A stretch of DNA of 64,000 nucleotides from Fen-1254 sp963769605 (GCA_963769605.1 CAVYML010000001.1:248001-312000), one strand, 5' to 3'; positions 17,154-26,323 are shown, numbered from the stretch's first letter. The notes: generated by a model from the letters alone, not told the origin. A program made the numbers and translations.

Positions 17154-18713
17154 ATGCTTAAAAGATCTTGGGCACCCAGTATTTTCTCCAATGATCTATC
17201 AATTCCCTTCTTCCTCGCACTTTTACAATTTGCCGTCCAAACGGCTTTCCACGGACGCTATTGCTATTTTCGGGATGAGCTTTATTACATTGCCTGCAGT
17301 AATCATCTTGCTTTTGGATATGTCGACCAGCCTCCGCTCTCAATCGCCATTCTCTGGATCAATCGTTTACTCCTTGGCGATTCCCTTCAAGCGCTGCGGT
17401 TTCTGCCATCTCTTGTCGGCTCTTGCATAGTTCTTCTGGCAGCGTATATGGCTCGCAAACTGGGAGGAACGAAATTTGCTCAGGGCATGGCTGCGCTCTC
17501 GGTCTTCGCTGCTCACGGTCTTATCGGGCACGGGAAGTTTTATTCCATGAATCCTTTCGATGTCCTTTTCTGGACTCTCGCCGGATCCATTGTGATTGAT
17601 ATACTCGGCAATGAAAAGCAAAAACTCTGGATTATCTTCGGTCTCGTCGCTGGGTTTGGTCTGTTGAACAAATATTCATTGGCCTTTATGGTTATCGGAC
17701 TATTCGCTGGTCTGTTGCTTACACGACATCGAAAACAGCTTGCCCAAAAATGGTTCTGGTTGGGGGGGGCAGCCGGTTTTTTAGTCTTTCTCCCTCATGT
17801 TGTCTGGGAAGTCGTTCATGGCTTGCCCTCTTTGGAGTTCATGCGCAATGCCAGCCAAACCAAGAACGTAACTCTCGGTGTCTTTGATTTTTTCATGGGA
17901 CAGATACGGGATATGAACATCTTCAACGCGCCATTGTGGCTTGGGGGAATCTACTTTTTTTACAAGCATGAAGAGGGGCGCTTTCGTCCATTGACCTGGA
18001 TGTTCATCATCGTCTTTATAATGATGGTTGCAGGGAATGCTAAAGTCTATTATTTGTCTGCCATCTATCCGATCTTCCTCTCAGCAGGTGCCGTTCTTTT
18101 CGAACAATTGACTCATCAGAGATCCAGGAATTGGCTGAAGCCCGTTTATATAGGTTGCCTTAGCGTCATGGTGCTTATCATTCTGCCTTTTGCGCTTCCA
18201 GTTCTTCCTGTTGAACAGTTTATCAAGTACGAACACTTCCTTGGATTGACACCGCGGGTGGAAGAACGAGCCTCAGTTGGAGATCTCCCTCAATACTACG
18301 CCGATCAATTTGGCTGGAAAGAAATGGTTGATACGGTAGCAAATGTGTACAGAAATCTAACGCACGAAGAACAGTTGCAGTGCGTTATCTACGTACGCAA
18401 TTATGGTGAAGCTGCTGCAATTGATTTTTTCGGAAAAAAGTATGGACTTCCCAATGCTCAATGTGCTCACAATAGCTATTAGTTGTGGGGACCAGGACAG
18501 AAAACGGGCAATATCGCAATAATCTTTGGAAGCAGCAGAAATCTTAAGGAAAATTTTACTGATCTTCGAAGTTATTATAAACACGTAGAGTTAGCCGCTC
18601 TGACGAATGCGAAGTATTGTATGCCGTTTGAAAATGGTCGTATGATTTTTGTTTGCATAGAAATGAACACGACATTTCAAAATATCTGGTCGAAGGAGCG
18701 ATTCTATATTTAA
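17154..18713 (+). pseudogene. Family 39-type glycosyltransferase (PMT/ArnT-like) interrupted by an in-frame amber codon
   Basis: 442 residues are open to a TAG at 18480-18482, and the same frame continues for another 76 codons to TAA at 18711. Together they give the expected ~519-residue protein: GT-C fold with the acidic first loop FRDELYYIACSNHLAFGYVD, about ten membrane segments, and a C-terminal soluble part. The junction reads HNSY-stop-LWGPGQKTGN; related proteins have HN.YWLWGPG, so TGG (Trp) has become TAG. TAG is used as an ordinary stop elsewhere here (TonB receptor), so this is most likely a nonsense mutation or a sequence error. Such enzymes transfer a sugar from a polyprenyl phosphate to lipid or protein. 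Confidence 0.8.
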
Positions 18714-18748
18714 ATTGGAAAAAGGCTATTATATGTGTGGATATTTTT

Positions 18749-19576
18749 TTATGCTGAATTGCGAATTATAAGTTCGGGCTTGAACATAATCTTCTTGGGC
18801 TTGCGAAGAGTTTCATCTCTTTGGGTCACCACCATCTTATACGCGGCTTCAGCCATTTCCTTTAAAGGTTGTCTAATAGTAGTAAGTGAGGGCGTCGAAA
18901 GTTGTGCAATAAGCAGGTCGTCGAATCCAACAATTGCAATATCCTCGGGGATCCGCACTCCCCGATCTCTGGCTACAGACAGTAAGCCTTGTGCACAGTT
19001 ATCACCCGCTGCACAAAAAATGGCATCCACACTTGCAGCCAACAACTTCGGCATTACCGCAATTCCATCCTCGCGTGAATAGTTAGTTACTTCTATCATA
19101 CATCCCTGCGGTATAAGGAGCTTAGCTGGTGTGAGGGCTTGTTGGAATCCCTTGAGTCTTTGTTCTGCATTGAAGCCGCCTTTTACCTTAGTCCTGCCAC
19201 TAACGATTGCGATCTTCTTTCTGCCCTGCTTTACGAGGTAGTTTCCAGCGAGGCGACCCCCTAGAATATTATCTGCAGCAATCGTAGAGACACCGGCGGC
19301 CTCTTCGTTTGTGAGAACAATAGGAACATTCGCAGCAGTATAAGCGGCAATTGTCTCGGCATCCGGACTAATATCCATAGCAATGAGAGCAGTAGGTTCC
19401 ACTTGTATGAGTGTTTGTATCAAACGCTCCCTCTGTATATCAATGTCACCTGTCAAAGACCGAAGCGTCATCTCCTCCGGCTTGAACAACTTTTTGAAAT
19501 AATCACACATTGTAATGTGAATGGCCGCATTGAATGTTGATGCTGCAATCACAACCTTCTTCTCTTGGTTTGCCAT
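18749..19576 (-). CDS. LacI/GalR-type periplasmic-binding-like domain without DNA-binding domain
   Basis: 275 residues from the ATG at 19576 (AAAGGA upstream; a frame to 19606 adds ten residues). The whole protein is the two-lobed effector-binding fold of LacI/GalR regulators: VVIAASTFNAAIH, a ligand-type hinge, GRLAGNYLVKQGRKKIAIVSG, and near the C-terminus IAIVGFDDLLIAQLSTPSLT followed by TTIRQPLKEMAEAAYKM, the LacI signature. The ~60-residue HTH is missing, and no HTH-like reading lies just upstream in any frame. It has no signal peptide. It may be a stand-alone cytoplasmic sugar sensor, a truncated repressor, or a binding protein that pairs with another DNA-binding partner. Confidence 0.8.
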   Translation of the reverse strand: MANQEKKVVIAASTFNAAIHITMCDYFKKLFKPEEMTLRSLTGDIDIQRERLIQTLIQVEPTALIAMDISPDAETIAAYTAANVPIVLTNEEAAGVSTIAADNILGGRLAGNYLVKQGRKKIAIVSGRTKVKGGFNAEQRLKGFQQALTPAKLLIPQGCMIEVTNYSREDGIAVMPKLLAASVDAIFCAAGDNCAQGLLSVARDRGVRIPEDIAIVGFDDLLIAQLSTPSLTTIRQPLKEMAEAAYKMVVTQRDETLRKPKKIMFKPELIIRNSA

Positions 19577-19700
19577 CTCAATATTCCTTTCGCACAGAAT
19601 AAACACAGCATATTTGGAAGAATACTACACAAAAAGGAATCTATAAGCAAATTATAAACCCTTACAATACCGGGATATCTTAATTTATGGAGATCCTGTT

Positions 19701-19800
19701 CGAAACGAGGATGAAAAGTCGGTTTCGCGGGAGTTTGTGTCTCATGCTGAGACGAATTTGCAGCTTCCATTTTCAACTCGTACGTTCTCGTCCATATCTT
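19701..19800 (+). repeat. Copy C of the ~107-bp inverted-end repeat
   Basis: Shares GATGAAAAGTCGGTTTCG, GTGTCTCATGCTGAGAC and TTTTCAACTCGTACGTTCTC with copy B. The ends have drifted (AACGAGGATGA, TCGTCCATATCTT). It is directly followed by the 264-bp MITE-like element. Confidence 0.75.
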
Positions 19801-19802
19801 AC

Positions 19803-20066
19803 TAACTGATGTTACGCATAAAAAAAAGGCTATCGTTTCCGTCCCGACAAAGTCGGGAGGAATCCAAAACATCTTGATACCCCGCCTGCGCCAGGCAGGC
19901 CGATTAAAGTCCCGCTGTACGGTTCCGCATTCCAGAATCCCGCTTGCCTGAATTTCGGACGCAAAGGAGCGAAATCCAAAAAGCGGGAGATGCCGTAAAG
20001 CGGCACATTCGGGTATGACAACTTTATTTTATTCTGCGCTTTTCGTACTGTGCGTAACATCAGTTA
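19803..20066. mobile_element. MITE-like element, 264 bp, ends related to the IS4-type element
   Basis: Perfect 16-bp terminal inverted repeats TAACTGATGTTACGCA (19803-19818) and TGCGTAACATCAGTTA (20051-20066). The core ATGTTACGCA is the same as in the inverted repeats of the IS at 21697-22864, so that transposase is a plausible mobiliser. The interior is non-coding and rich in small palindromes such as TCCCGACAAAGTCGGGA. No exact target duplication is evident. Confidence 0.65.
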
Positions 20067-20095
20067 CAAAGACCTTTGGTTAATTGGCTTGAACT

Positions 20096-20127
20096 TAAAT
20101 AAACGCCCGCGGAGGGGGGCCGCGGGC
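20096..20127 (-). terminator. Rho-independent-like terminator for the response regulator gene
   Basis: GCCCGCGG (20105-20112) and CCGCGGGC (20120-20127) form a GC-rich 8-bp stem with a 7-base loop; on the minus strand the stem is followed by GTTTATTTAAG. It lies downstream of the minus-strand response regulator. Confidence 0.5.
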
Positions 20128-20235
20128 TTCGGGGGATTTGCCTACCGCCACTACCAAACGGTAGGCGTGGGTATATCAAAGCTAATAAGACTTTTCTCAT
20201 TTGTCAATACTCTCACTCAGTCAGAGGAGAGAAAA

Positions 20236-20637
20236 TTACTTACGGCCATTTACTCGACGTTCAAATTCTTTTACAATCATTGCATGCAGTTCAGCTTTCA
20301 ATTCGGATTTTTGGATAAATCCATCCACCGGCGACTTAAGGGTCGTAAGATGGCGAATTTCGTCTAATTCATAAGCAGAAAAAAGATACACTCCGGTTTT
20401 GGGAAGCATTTCCTTCACCTGTTTCGCCACATCCAAACCGCTCCCATCGGGAAGGCTCATATCGGTCAGTATAATGTCCGGCGATATTCTCTTTGCTTTT
20501 TCAAGAGCTTCCTGACAACTTCCCGCTTCCTCAAAAACAAGCATATCTTGATGTTCCTTTAGAAAGAGCCTGACCAGAGTCCTTACCGATAAAATATCGT
20601 CAATAATAAGAATACACAACTTTTTATTTTTCATCAT
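20236..20637 (-). CDS. Single-domain response regulator (receiver only)
   Basis: 133 residues, one CheY-like receiver. Acidic pocket DD at 13-14, phosphoacceptor Asp59 in TDMSLPDGSG, Ser87 in the FSAY switch position, and Lys110 in IQKSEL. No output domain follows, so it either acts by protein contact (as CheY or Spo0F do) or relays phosphate. No histidine kinase is in the window. Basic residues at the C-terminal end (KEFERRVNGRK) finish the protein. Confidence 0.88.
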   Translation of the reverse strand: MMKNKKLCILIIDDILSVRTLVRLFLKEHQDMLVFEEAGSCQEALEKAKRISPDIILTDMSLPDGSGLDVAKQVKEMLPKTGVYLFSAYELDEIRHLTTLKSPVDGFIQKSELKAELHAMIVKEFERRVNGRK

Positions 20638-21566
20638 CTTAGTTGAAGACGGAAGTTAGGCCGGAAACATAATAGCAGATGATCCTTTCTAAAATCCGAC
20701 AATCACATCTACTCCCAACATGCTGAGTTTATATTGCACAATGGCAGGGGATTAATCAATTCAAATTTTATAAAAACATATGCCAAAAGTATAAAGAAGA
20801 TATAAAGAAACGGTGATTGATAATAATTGCAGCCTGATGAGGAAGATATCCATCGGATCTCCCTTTAGGCGAAAGCTCCATACCCTCTTTGCCGAAATAA
20901 TCTGGAATAAGAACATATAGAAATGAGGTAACATTTCCGAAAAGAATAGAGCTTTGACATTCTTAACTCGGAAAAATTCAAGCGGGACAAACTTGCAAGC
21001 AGTGAATTAGTCACAATGGCATGACGCGCTGGTCAGAAATTCGGCAGCCGTCATCCGATGGAGCTATAAAAAACATTATGCATTTCAGATTTAAAGAATT
21101 GCACAGATGAGGTGCATTCCATGTTAAAGAAGTCGACCAAGGTGGAATTGACGCATGGAATAATAACCGTGTATACATCGATTAACCTGTCGGCGATTGC
21201 TAAACGTTGGCGGAATTTCTGTTACCGATGAATATCACACCGCTGCATTTCACGATCACGAATAATTTCATAGAATCCTTAGCTGAACAAATATCCCTCG
21301 ATGATCTGACAACCGGCTACAACATGAAAGAAATATACTCACATAATTTCATCAATATATCCTACCTTCCGGCCCTCAAGCGCTTGCATCTCACATTAGC
21401 AATATATAAATTTCAACTATCGCAACATTGGCAAGGGGTACAAATAAGAAAAAAACAATCAAAAGCATATTAGGTCGTCTGATCCGGGAGAGGTATTTCT
21501 TGCCTTTATTGGATTTATGGCTGTTTAATGGAAAGAAGAATTTACATTACTACAAAAGAGGAAGCT
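20638..21566. other. 930-bp region without an intact gene
   Basis: Short unrelated ORFs only. On the plus strand from 21078 a reading MHFRFKELH, GAFHVKEVDQGGIDAWNNN and, after a shift, GGISVTDEYHTAAFHDHE looks protein-like but is cut by at least three stops, so a decayed gene is possible; I do not recognise its family. The last ~50 bases contain the ribosome site of the next gene. Confidence 0.35.
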
Positions 21567-21695
21567 ATGAAAAACAGAATATTGTTTTCTTTGATGATTG
21601 GTCTATCGGTTGTGAGCATTTCAAATACTCAGTTTTCCAAAACACTGAGAGATTTAAGAAATAATCCTTCACCTGTCGATTTTTCAGTTATTCAC
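21567..21695 (+). pseudogene. 5' fragment of a T9SS-secreted protein gene, cut by an IS
   Basis: ATG at 21567, with GAGG five bases before it, encodes a signal peptide (MKNRILFSLMIGLSVVSIS) and ~20 more residues ending ...VDFSVIH, where the IS4-type element begins. Direct continuation is found in frame at 22970 (GTT ATT CAC AAA AAA GCA), so the two pieces formed one gene of about 690 codons before insertion. Confidence 0.75.
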
Positions 21696-21696
21696 T

Positions 21697-22864
21697 CATG
21701 TTACGCATAGACAGGATTATTTGAAAAAGCAATGGGTTTCAATTGACGCAATTGACTATAGGCAGTCATGAGAGCCTGCATATAGATACCAAGCTTCAAA
21801 GCTGTATGATTTTTTCCGGTAGAGATTTTAAGCATTTCGAGTTTGACATAGGCACAGAGAGCGGCATAGAAATGGGTTGTTTGTGTGGCAACCGTACGAG
21901 TCGGTGATTTTTCAAGAGAAGCATTTTGCTTAAGCGACCTATGATATTCTTCGACATGCCATCGTTTACGATAGAGTGTCGTCATTTCCTCGTAGGTGAG
22001 TGTCGTATGACTGGTAACCAAATACAAAACACCAATACTTCCATCTTTGTTTGCAAAGACTTGTTTGGCCAGCAAAAGCGGGAAATCAACTCCTTCAAGA
22101 TAGATTTCCATGGTGCTCCGTTCTGTCATGGTCACGGTGTCAACAGACTGATACTTTCCTTGTCGTTTATCGGTCTTGGAAAGGGCTACCTTACGATTAT
22201 TTTTCAGCGGCATCACAAAATGTTTCTTCAACGTATGCTTGACAAACATCATGTTATCGGCGGAAGCATACCAAACATCGTTCAAAACATAGCAAAATTG
22301 AATGCAATTCTTGATACATGCTTGTAACAGACGCTGATAATATGTGTTCTTTGAAACAGGACTTCGTCTTCGGTCTTTTTTGGTGGCTGGATCCACATAG
22401 TAATCCGTTTTCGCGATAATCTCGAAACCGACAGGTAAAGAGACACCATCGTGTACCGGACTATGGTATAATGCTGTCATAAAATTAATCCCTTTGACCT
22501 GGCAACCCTTGGTATGATCATAATGCCAGCACACGATATCATTCTCATCCGTGTAGGGCTTTTCTTCGATGCTATCGTCCAAGGCAATAATACCATTGGG
22601 AGATTCTATCTCTCGAACGTGTGGTTTCACCAAATGCCATAAATCTTTTGACCGTGGGATGGTCTCTGATAATGATCGAGTAATCTTGTCGTGACTCAAT
22701 GAACCGTGTAATAAGTTCGATAACCGTGTCGCCGGCGTTTGTGAATATGAACATATTAAATAATCGCTGTATATATCTAACATTGATTTGTTCATCAGGT
22801 AGGTCCTTTCTTTTGCTTAAGGATAACCTAATGTACTCTTCTTTTCTCTATTTTGCGTAACATG
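21697..22864 (-). mobile_element. IS4-superfamily insertion sequence
   Basis: 1168 bp with perfect 11-bp terminal inverted repeats CATGTTACGCA at 21697-21707 and 22854-22864. The repeat extends to 16 bp if flanking TCACT/AGTGA is counted. The host direct repeat AGTTATTCAC lies directly left of the element (21686-21695), but its second copy is at 22969-22978, 104 bp beyond the right end. Ten to twelve base duplications and CAT-starting ends fit the IS231-like branch. One transposase gene fills the element; its stop codon lies inside the left repeat. Confidence 0.8.
21701..22795 (-). CDS. DDE transposase, IS4 superfamily (IS4/IS701-like)
   Basis: 364 residues. The first catalytic Asp sits in GIIALDDSIEEKPY, the second in CYVLNDVWYAS, and the third residue in YRKRWHVEEYHRSLK, which fits the IS4 signature Y-x2-R-x3-E-x6-K exactly. 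The frame is intact and full length, so the element may be active. The stop codon TAA is formed by the first bases of the TTACGCA part of the terminal repeat. Assignment to IS4 versus IS701 would need a database comparison. Confidence 0.88.
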   Translation of the reverse strand: MNKSMLDIYSDYLICSYSQTPATRLSNLLHGSLSHDKITRSLSETIPRSKDLWHLVKPHVREIESPNGIIALDDSIEEKPYTDENDIVCWHYDHTKGCQVKGINFMTALYHSPVHDGVSLPVGFEIIAKTDYYVDPATKKDRRRSPVSKNTYYQRLLQACIKNCIQFCYVLNDVWYASADNMMFVKHTLKKHFVMPLKNNRKVALSKTDKRQGKYQSVDTVTMTERSTMEIYLEGVDFPLLLAKQVFANKDGSIGVLYLVTSHTTLTYEEMTTLYRKRWHVEEYHRSLKQNASLEKSPTRTVATQTTHFYAALCAYVKLEMLKISTGKNHTALKLGIYMQALMTAYSQLRQLKPIAFSNNPVYA

Positions 22865-22968
22865 AGTGAGTCCACTCTAAAAAGGTGATTTTGACAAAAA
22901 AGGTTTTGATTTTCATTCAAAAACAAAGTTAAGAATGTGATTTTCGAGCTTTTTATAGTAAACTCATG
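22865..22968. other. 104-bp unexplained insert between the IS end and the host gene
   Basis: It begins AGTGAGTCCACTCTAAAAAG and ends AAACTCATG, directly before the second copy of AGTTATTCAC. It belongs neither to the reconstructed host gene nor, by its ends, to the IS as defined by its inverted repeats. It could be a remnant of a second element or the true outer end of a longer one. Confidence 0.5.
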
Positions 22969-22969
22969 A

Positions 22970-24913
22970 GTTATTCACAAAAAAGCAATCAACCTGCTTC
23001 ATTCTATTGCAGCATCATCTGATACCATAATCATTCCCGGTGGAAAGGCCAATGCGGGATTGATGGAATCGATAATTAACGGCGATGTAACTGCAGGCAG
23101 CAGAACCAATATTAATAGAGTCTATGTGCTGCAGGCAGATTCAATCTATATTCAATATGCCGGTTTTAATGTAGTCAATCCCACTGGAGTATTAACTATT
23201 GTAGGTGCGCCGGACGGAACGAAGCCGGTCATACTGCCGCAGACAGTCAATGGCGTTCAGTGTGGTATGAATTTAGTCGAAACCAGCTTAAGGTTACGGA
23301 ACCTTTACTGGCTGGGCCAACTGAGTGATGGTTCATTCAACAACAACAACTTTGTCGGTTCGACAGACGGCGTCCATGCGCAATTTGTGGATTGTGATAA
23401 TTGCGTGTTTGAATTCATCAATCTCGATACATTCTCGATGGACGGCTACAATATGGGAGCGAAGTTTAGATTTACAAATTGTTATTTCCGTAATCTCTTT
23501 TGCGCATCCCAATGGTGGGGAGGCAGAGTATTCTATTGCAAGCAATATATTGATACTGTTTGGGTTGAAAATTGCACAGTAACAGGCGGCGGACTTACCT
23601 TCCTGCAGCAAAATTCATTGTGCAAATTTGCATATTACAACCACAATACTATTATCAATAACAATAAGTATTGGCTGATAGGCGTTTATTATTTGGAAGG
23701 ATACTGGGTTAATAATCTTTTCATCAACCAGAATTGGGTTGGTGAAGATTATTACAACCTCGCAGGCGGAACTTCCCCTGAAATTCCACAGCTTACAGGC
23801 GCAATCGGACTCGATACTATAGTTGGTAGTCAAGCAAACCCAGATACAAAGCAGCATATTCATATTCAACCGGAATTCATGAATGCAGATTCCACGATTA
23901 ATGCAAACCTTGTGGGTCTAAGCAATATTAAGGCGTTTGCATCCAGTAACATTTTATGGACGGACACAACATCAGCAGGGTTGCAAGCCTATTATAAGAA
24001 CATGCAAGTAGGCGCTTATGGTCCTTATGGGACTCGCTTTATTGACACGTGCCCGGCTTCTTGGTTAACGTGGACTTCACCAACAAATCCTCCGAGTTAC
24101 CTTACTCCGCAGGCTCCTCCTTATCAAGTGGTAAACATTCCCAGCATATGGATGAACCAGCGCACAGAAGGCCTTTTTGCAAATCGTGCCTATCCTAACA
24201 TAGTTCAATGGAATAATTATATTAATACGGAAGTTCAGACTGTTACTCCGGCTATAGCTAGTCCGGCGGTAGCAGATCTAATGGCAAAATGGGATGCCTC
24301 AATGTATGGAGTTCCGGGTATATCGGTATCAATAGGTGCCATGGACTCGAGCGCTTACATCTTTGGAGATTTTAATCCGCTTACAATTCCGGGATATGAT
24401 GCAAACGGGAATAAAACAGAAAATGGCAATGGAATTGCCAAATTCACAGATTTCCAGGAAAACTTTTCTCAAACCGGATTGATTAAAATGTCTTCCATTG
24501 ATGGTCTTCCGATTGGCGCTTTAATCTGGAATGATGGTCAATTGGCTGCTTATAATTCGGCGAGTGAATATACTATGGTTATGGCTGCGTATGCCGTTAG
24601 AGTTGGCCCCCCTCCTCCCACATCCGTAGGGAAGACAATTTTGACACCATTCCAGTTCGCTTTGAATCAAAATTATCCCGATCCTTTCAATCCGTCAACG
24701 AAGATCAGTTTTTCTATTCCGGCGACTGGATTAGTTACATTGAAAGTATATAATATTCTCGGTCAAGAAGTGCAAACCTTGTTCTCCGGAATGAGAACTG
24801 CCGGTAATTATGAAGCAACATTTGACGGCAGCAAACTTGCAAGCGGTGTGTATTTCTATCGTCTGCAAGCCGGTAATCAGATGCTTGTCAAGAAAATGCC
24901 GATGTTAAAATGA
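22970..24913 (+). pseudogene. Main part of a T9SS-secreted right-handed beta-helix-like protein, signal peptide severed
   Basis: Reads in frame from VIHKKAINLLHSIAASSDTI; the first available start is TTG-ATG at 23060-23065, which would make a protein with no signal peptide. Residues up to ~300 are short hydrophobic/Asn-rich strands (FVDCDNCVFEFINLDTFSMD, FTNCYFRNLFCASQWWGG) like a pectate-lyase-type beta-helix. The end is a complete T9SS type A sorting domain (FALNQNYPDPFNPSTKISFS, YNILGQEVQTLF, ASGVYFYRLQAG, VKKMPMLK). Without the 5' fragment it cannot be exported, so the gene is functionally disrupted. Otherwise the coding sequence is intact, which points to a recent insertion. Confidence 0.78.
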
Positions 24914-25116
24914 GTCCTGACTACTTCACTATAGGAGGACATAAATTTCAACAGTGAATGCCTTCGGGCTGTATCGTTGTAAGGGGACACGTATCCCCGA
25001 GAGGGTTCAAATTATTGTAATGAGACGTTCGTCACAAGATGGAACGCAACGAGGAAGTGCGGCAGTTTATCTGCCATCTTGCCTATGCGATGAAAAAAGA
25101 GATTTATGGATTTTAA

Positions 25117-25332
25117 AATACAAATTATTTCAAAGATTGTAATGTTTTCGATCATTTTCACAAGCGCTCCTTTGCTTTAAATGGTACTAAAAAAATAAAT
25201 CCGGACAAGAAAATCGATCAAGATATTGAAATTGATTTAGGTGGAATATATATTCAGGTTATTATGACACCGGGACACACAAAATCGAATATTTCTATAT
25301 ATCAAAAATCGATGAAGCAGAGAGGACAGGAA
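25117..25332 (+). pseudogene. Fragment of a metallo-beta-lactamase-fold hydrolase
   Basis: In one frame: VFDHFHKRSFALNGTKKINP, then DKKIDQDIEIDLGGIYIQVI and MTPGHTKSNISIY. This is the strand pattern before and including the PGHT metal-binding motif of MBL-fold proteins. The frame has a stop at 25114 upstream, the HxHxDH motif is missing, and the frame runs on into the next gene without the remaining fold. It is therefore a remnant. Family call by motif only. Confidence 0.45.
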
Positions 25333-25413
25333 CGGCTTGCAGGAATAAAGCGACATTATTTGCAAAAGAGAATTATTGGGGTTGCTCAAAGACAATTATC
25401 AAAGGGAACAGTT

Positions 25414-25800
25414 ATGCCTGAAAAAACGATCGAACTGAAAGATCGGTCCTCTCTGGAAGAGATTGTTACAGCCATGAAAAACAGGGAAAGATTTATAATT
25501 ATCACAGGCGATCCAAATTTCAAACCCCTTGGATATGATAAATATTCTGCTGAAAAATGGATTGGGGCTGCAGGTGGCGGAGTGTTGATGGCACTTGGAG
25601 CTGGGGCTTTGATTCTGGCATTCATGGACCCAGAACCAACTAGCAAGCTGAGCCTGATGGTCGGAGGCGGCGTTGCCATGGCCATCACTGGTGGAGGAAT
25701 CATCATCACACTTCTTGTAACGCGCTCAAGATACATTTCCGTTATGAGGTTCAATACAGCTACGAAACAATACGAATGGATTCTTGAACCAAGGAACTGA
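25414..25800 (+). CDS. Small membrane protein, unrecognised
   Basis: 128 residues from the ATG at 25414, which has AAAGGGA at suitable distance; the open frame extends upstream to 25264 only because it fuses with the MBL remnant. Residues 1-50 are soluble (KDRSSLEEIVTAMKNRERFI, IITGDPNFKPLGY), two glycine-rich hydrophobic segments lie at ~52-72 and ~82-106, and the tail ends VMRFNTATKQYEWILEPRN. I do not recognise the family. Confidence 0.55.
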   Translation: MPEKTIELKDRSSLEEIVTAMKNRERFIIITGDPNFKPLGYDKYSAEKWIGAAGGGVLMALGAGALILAFMDPEPTSKLSLMVGGGVAMAITGGGIIITLLVTRSRYISVMRFNTATKQYEWILEPRN

Positions 25801-25907
25801 AAAATTTCTTACGCCGGCTTTATCGACTTTGAAATGTAGTTTTTGCAGAAGAATCTCTTCGGCAGCATCAGACATACGACATAAACAAACATAATGTAAC
25901 TGCCAAA

Positions 25908-26021
25908 CGTATTTTGAAATAAATGCTTTTTTGTTTCGTTTTAAATCTCCCTTACAGAGTCCGACTCGCAATCCGACGACTTTTTTTACATAGTGATTTT
26001 GACCATTAGATTATGTGCTGA
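25908..26021 (+). repeat. Second dispersed repeat family, copy 2, uninterrupted
   Basis: Starts CGTATTTTGAAATAAATGC, contains GAGTCCGACTCGCAATCCGA and ends near GATTATGTGCTG. Matches the copy split by the ISL3 element (9400/10815) and the one at 54271. The central hairpin is weaker than in copy 1. Confidence 0.75.
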
Positions 26022-26064
26022 GTTGCTCCTGTCTTCTCAATTCTTTCTTTTGAAGAATTATTCC

Positions 26065-26093
26065 TTGACATATCAAAAAAGTTGAAGTATAAT
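26065..26093 (+). promoter_or_regulatory. Perfect sigma-70 consensus promoter
   Basis: TTGACA at 26065-26070 and TATAAT at 26088-26093 with exactly 17 bases between. Transcription would start near 26100, just before repeat copy D and 220 bases ahead of the HEAT/cyclophilin gene. Such a box is unusual in this window, where other promoter-like sites fit TAnnTTTG. Confidence 0.6.
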
Positions 26094-26124
26094 AGACAAA
26101 TGCGGAAGGGGATGTCGAGCGGTT

Positions 26125-26233
26125 TCGACGAGAAGCGTGGATAAAAAGTCGGTTTTGCAGGAATTCATATCTCATGTGGGGATATATTTGTGACTTCCAT
26201 TTTCGACTCATGAGTTTTTGTCCGTGTCTCGAT
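26125..26233 (+). repeat. Copy D of the ~107-bp inverted-end repeat
   Basis: Shares AAAAAGTCGGTTTTGCAG, GAATTCATATCTCAT and CGACTCATGAGTTTTTGTCC with copy B; outer ends degraded to GAAGCGTGGAT and GTCCGTGTCTCGA. It lies about 25 bases after the likely transcription start of the consensus promoter, so in this copy it would be part of the transcript. Confidence 0.78.
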
Positions 26234-26323
26234 GAAAAGTTTTTTACGACAGGGTCATTGTATCATCGTTTTCGACAAATGGAGACAAACACACACTTTC
26301 TTAAAAATGTGCGCAAAGAAATT

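Noticed and set aside
18480..18482. Pyrrolysine or other recoding at the amber codon
   Set aside because: TAG is used as a normal stop by other genes here, the lost residue is a conserved Trp, and no recoding signal is visible.
21207..21473. 88-codon plus ORF in the gap before the IS
   Set aside because: No ribosome site or recognisable pattern; it overlaps a different frame that looks more like a decayed gene.
24954..25142. 62-codon plus ORF after the T9SS protein gene
   Set aside because: Arginine/serine-rich reading of non-coding DNA, no family pattern, and it overlaps the MBL-fold remnant in another frame.
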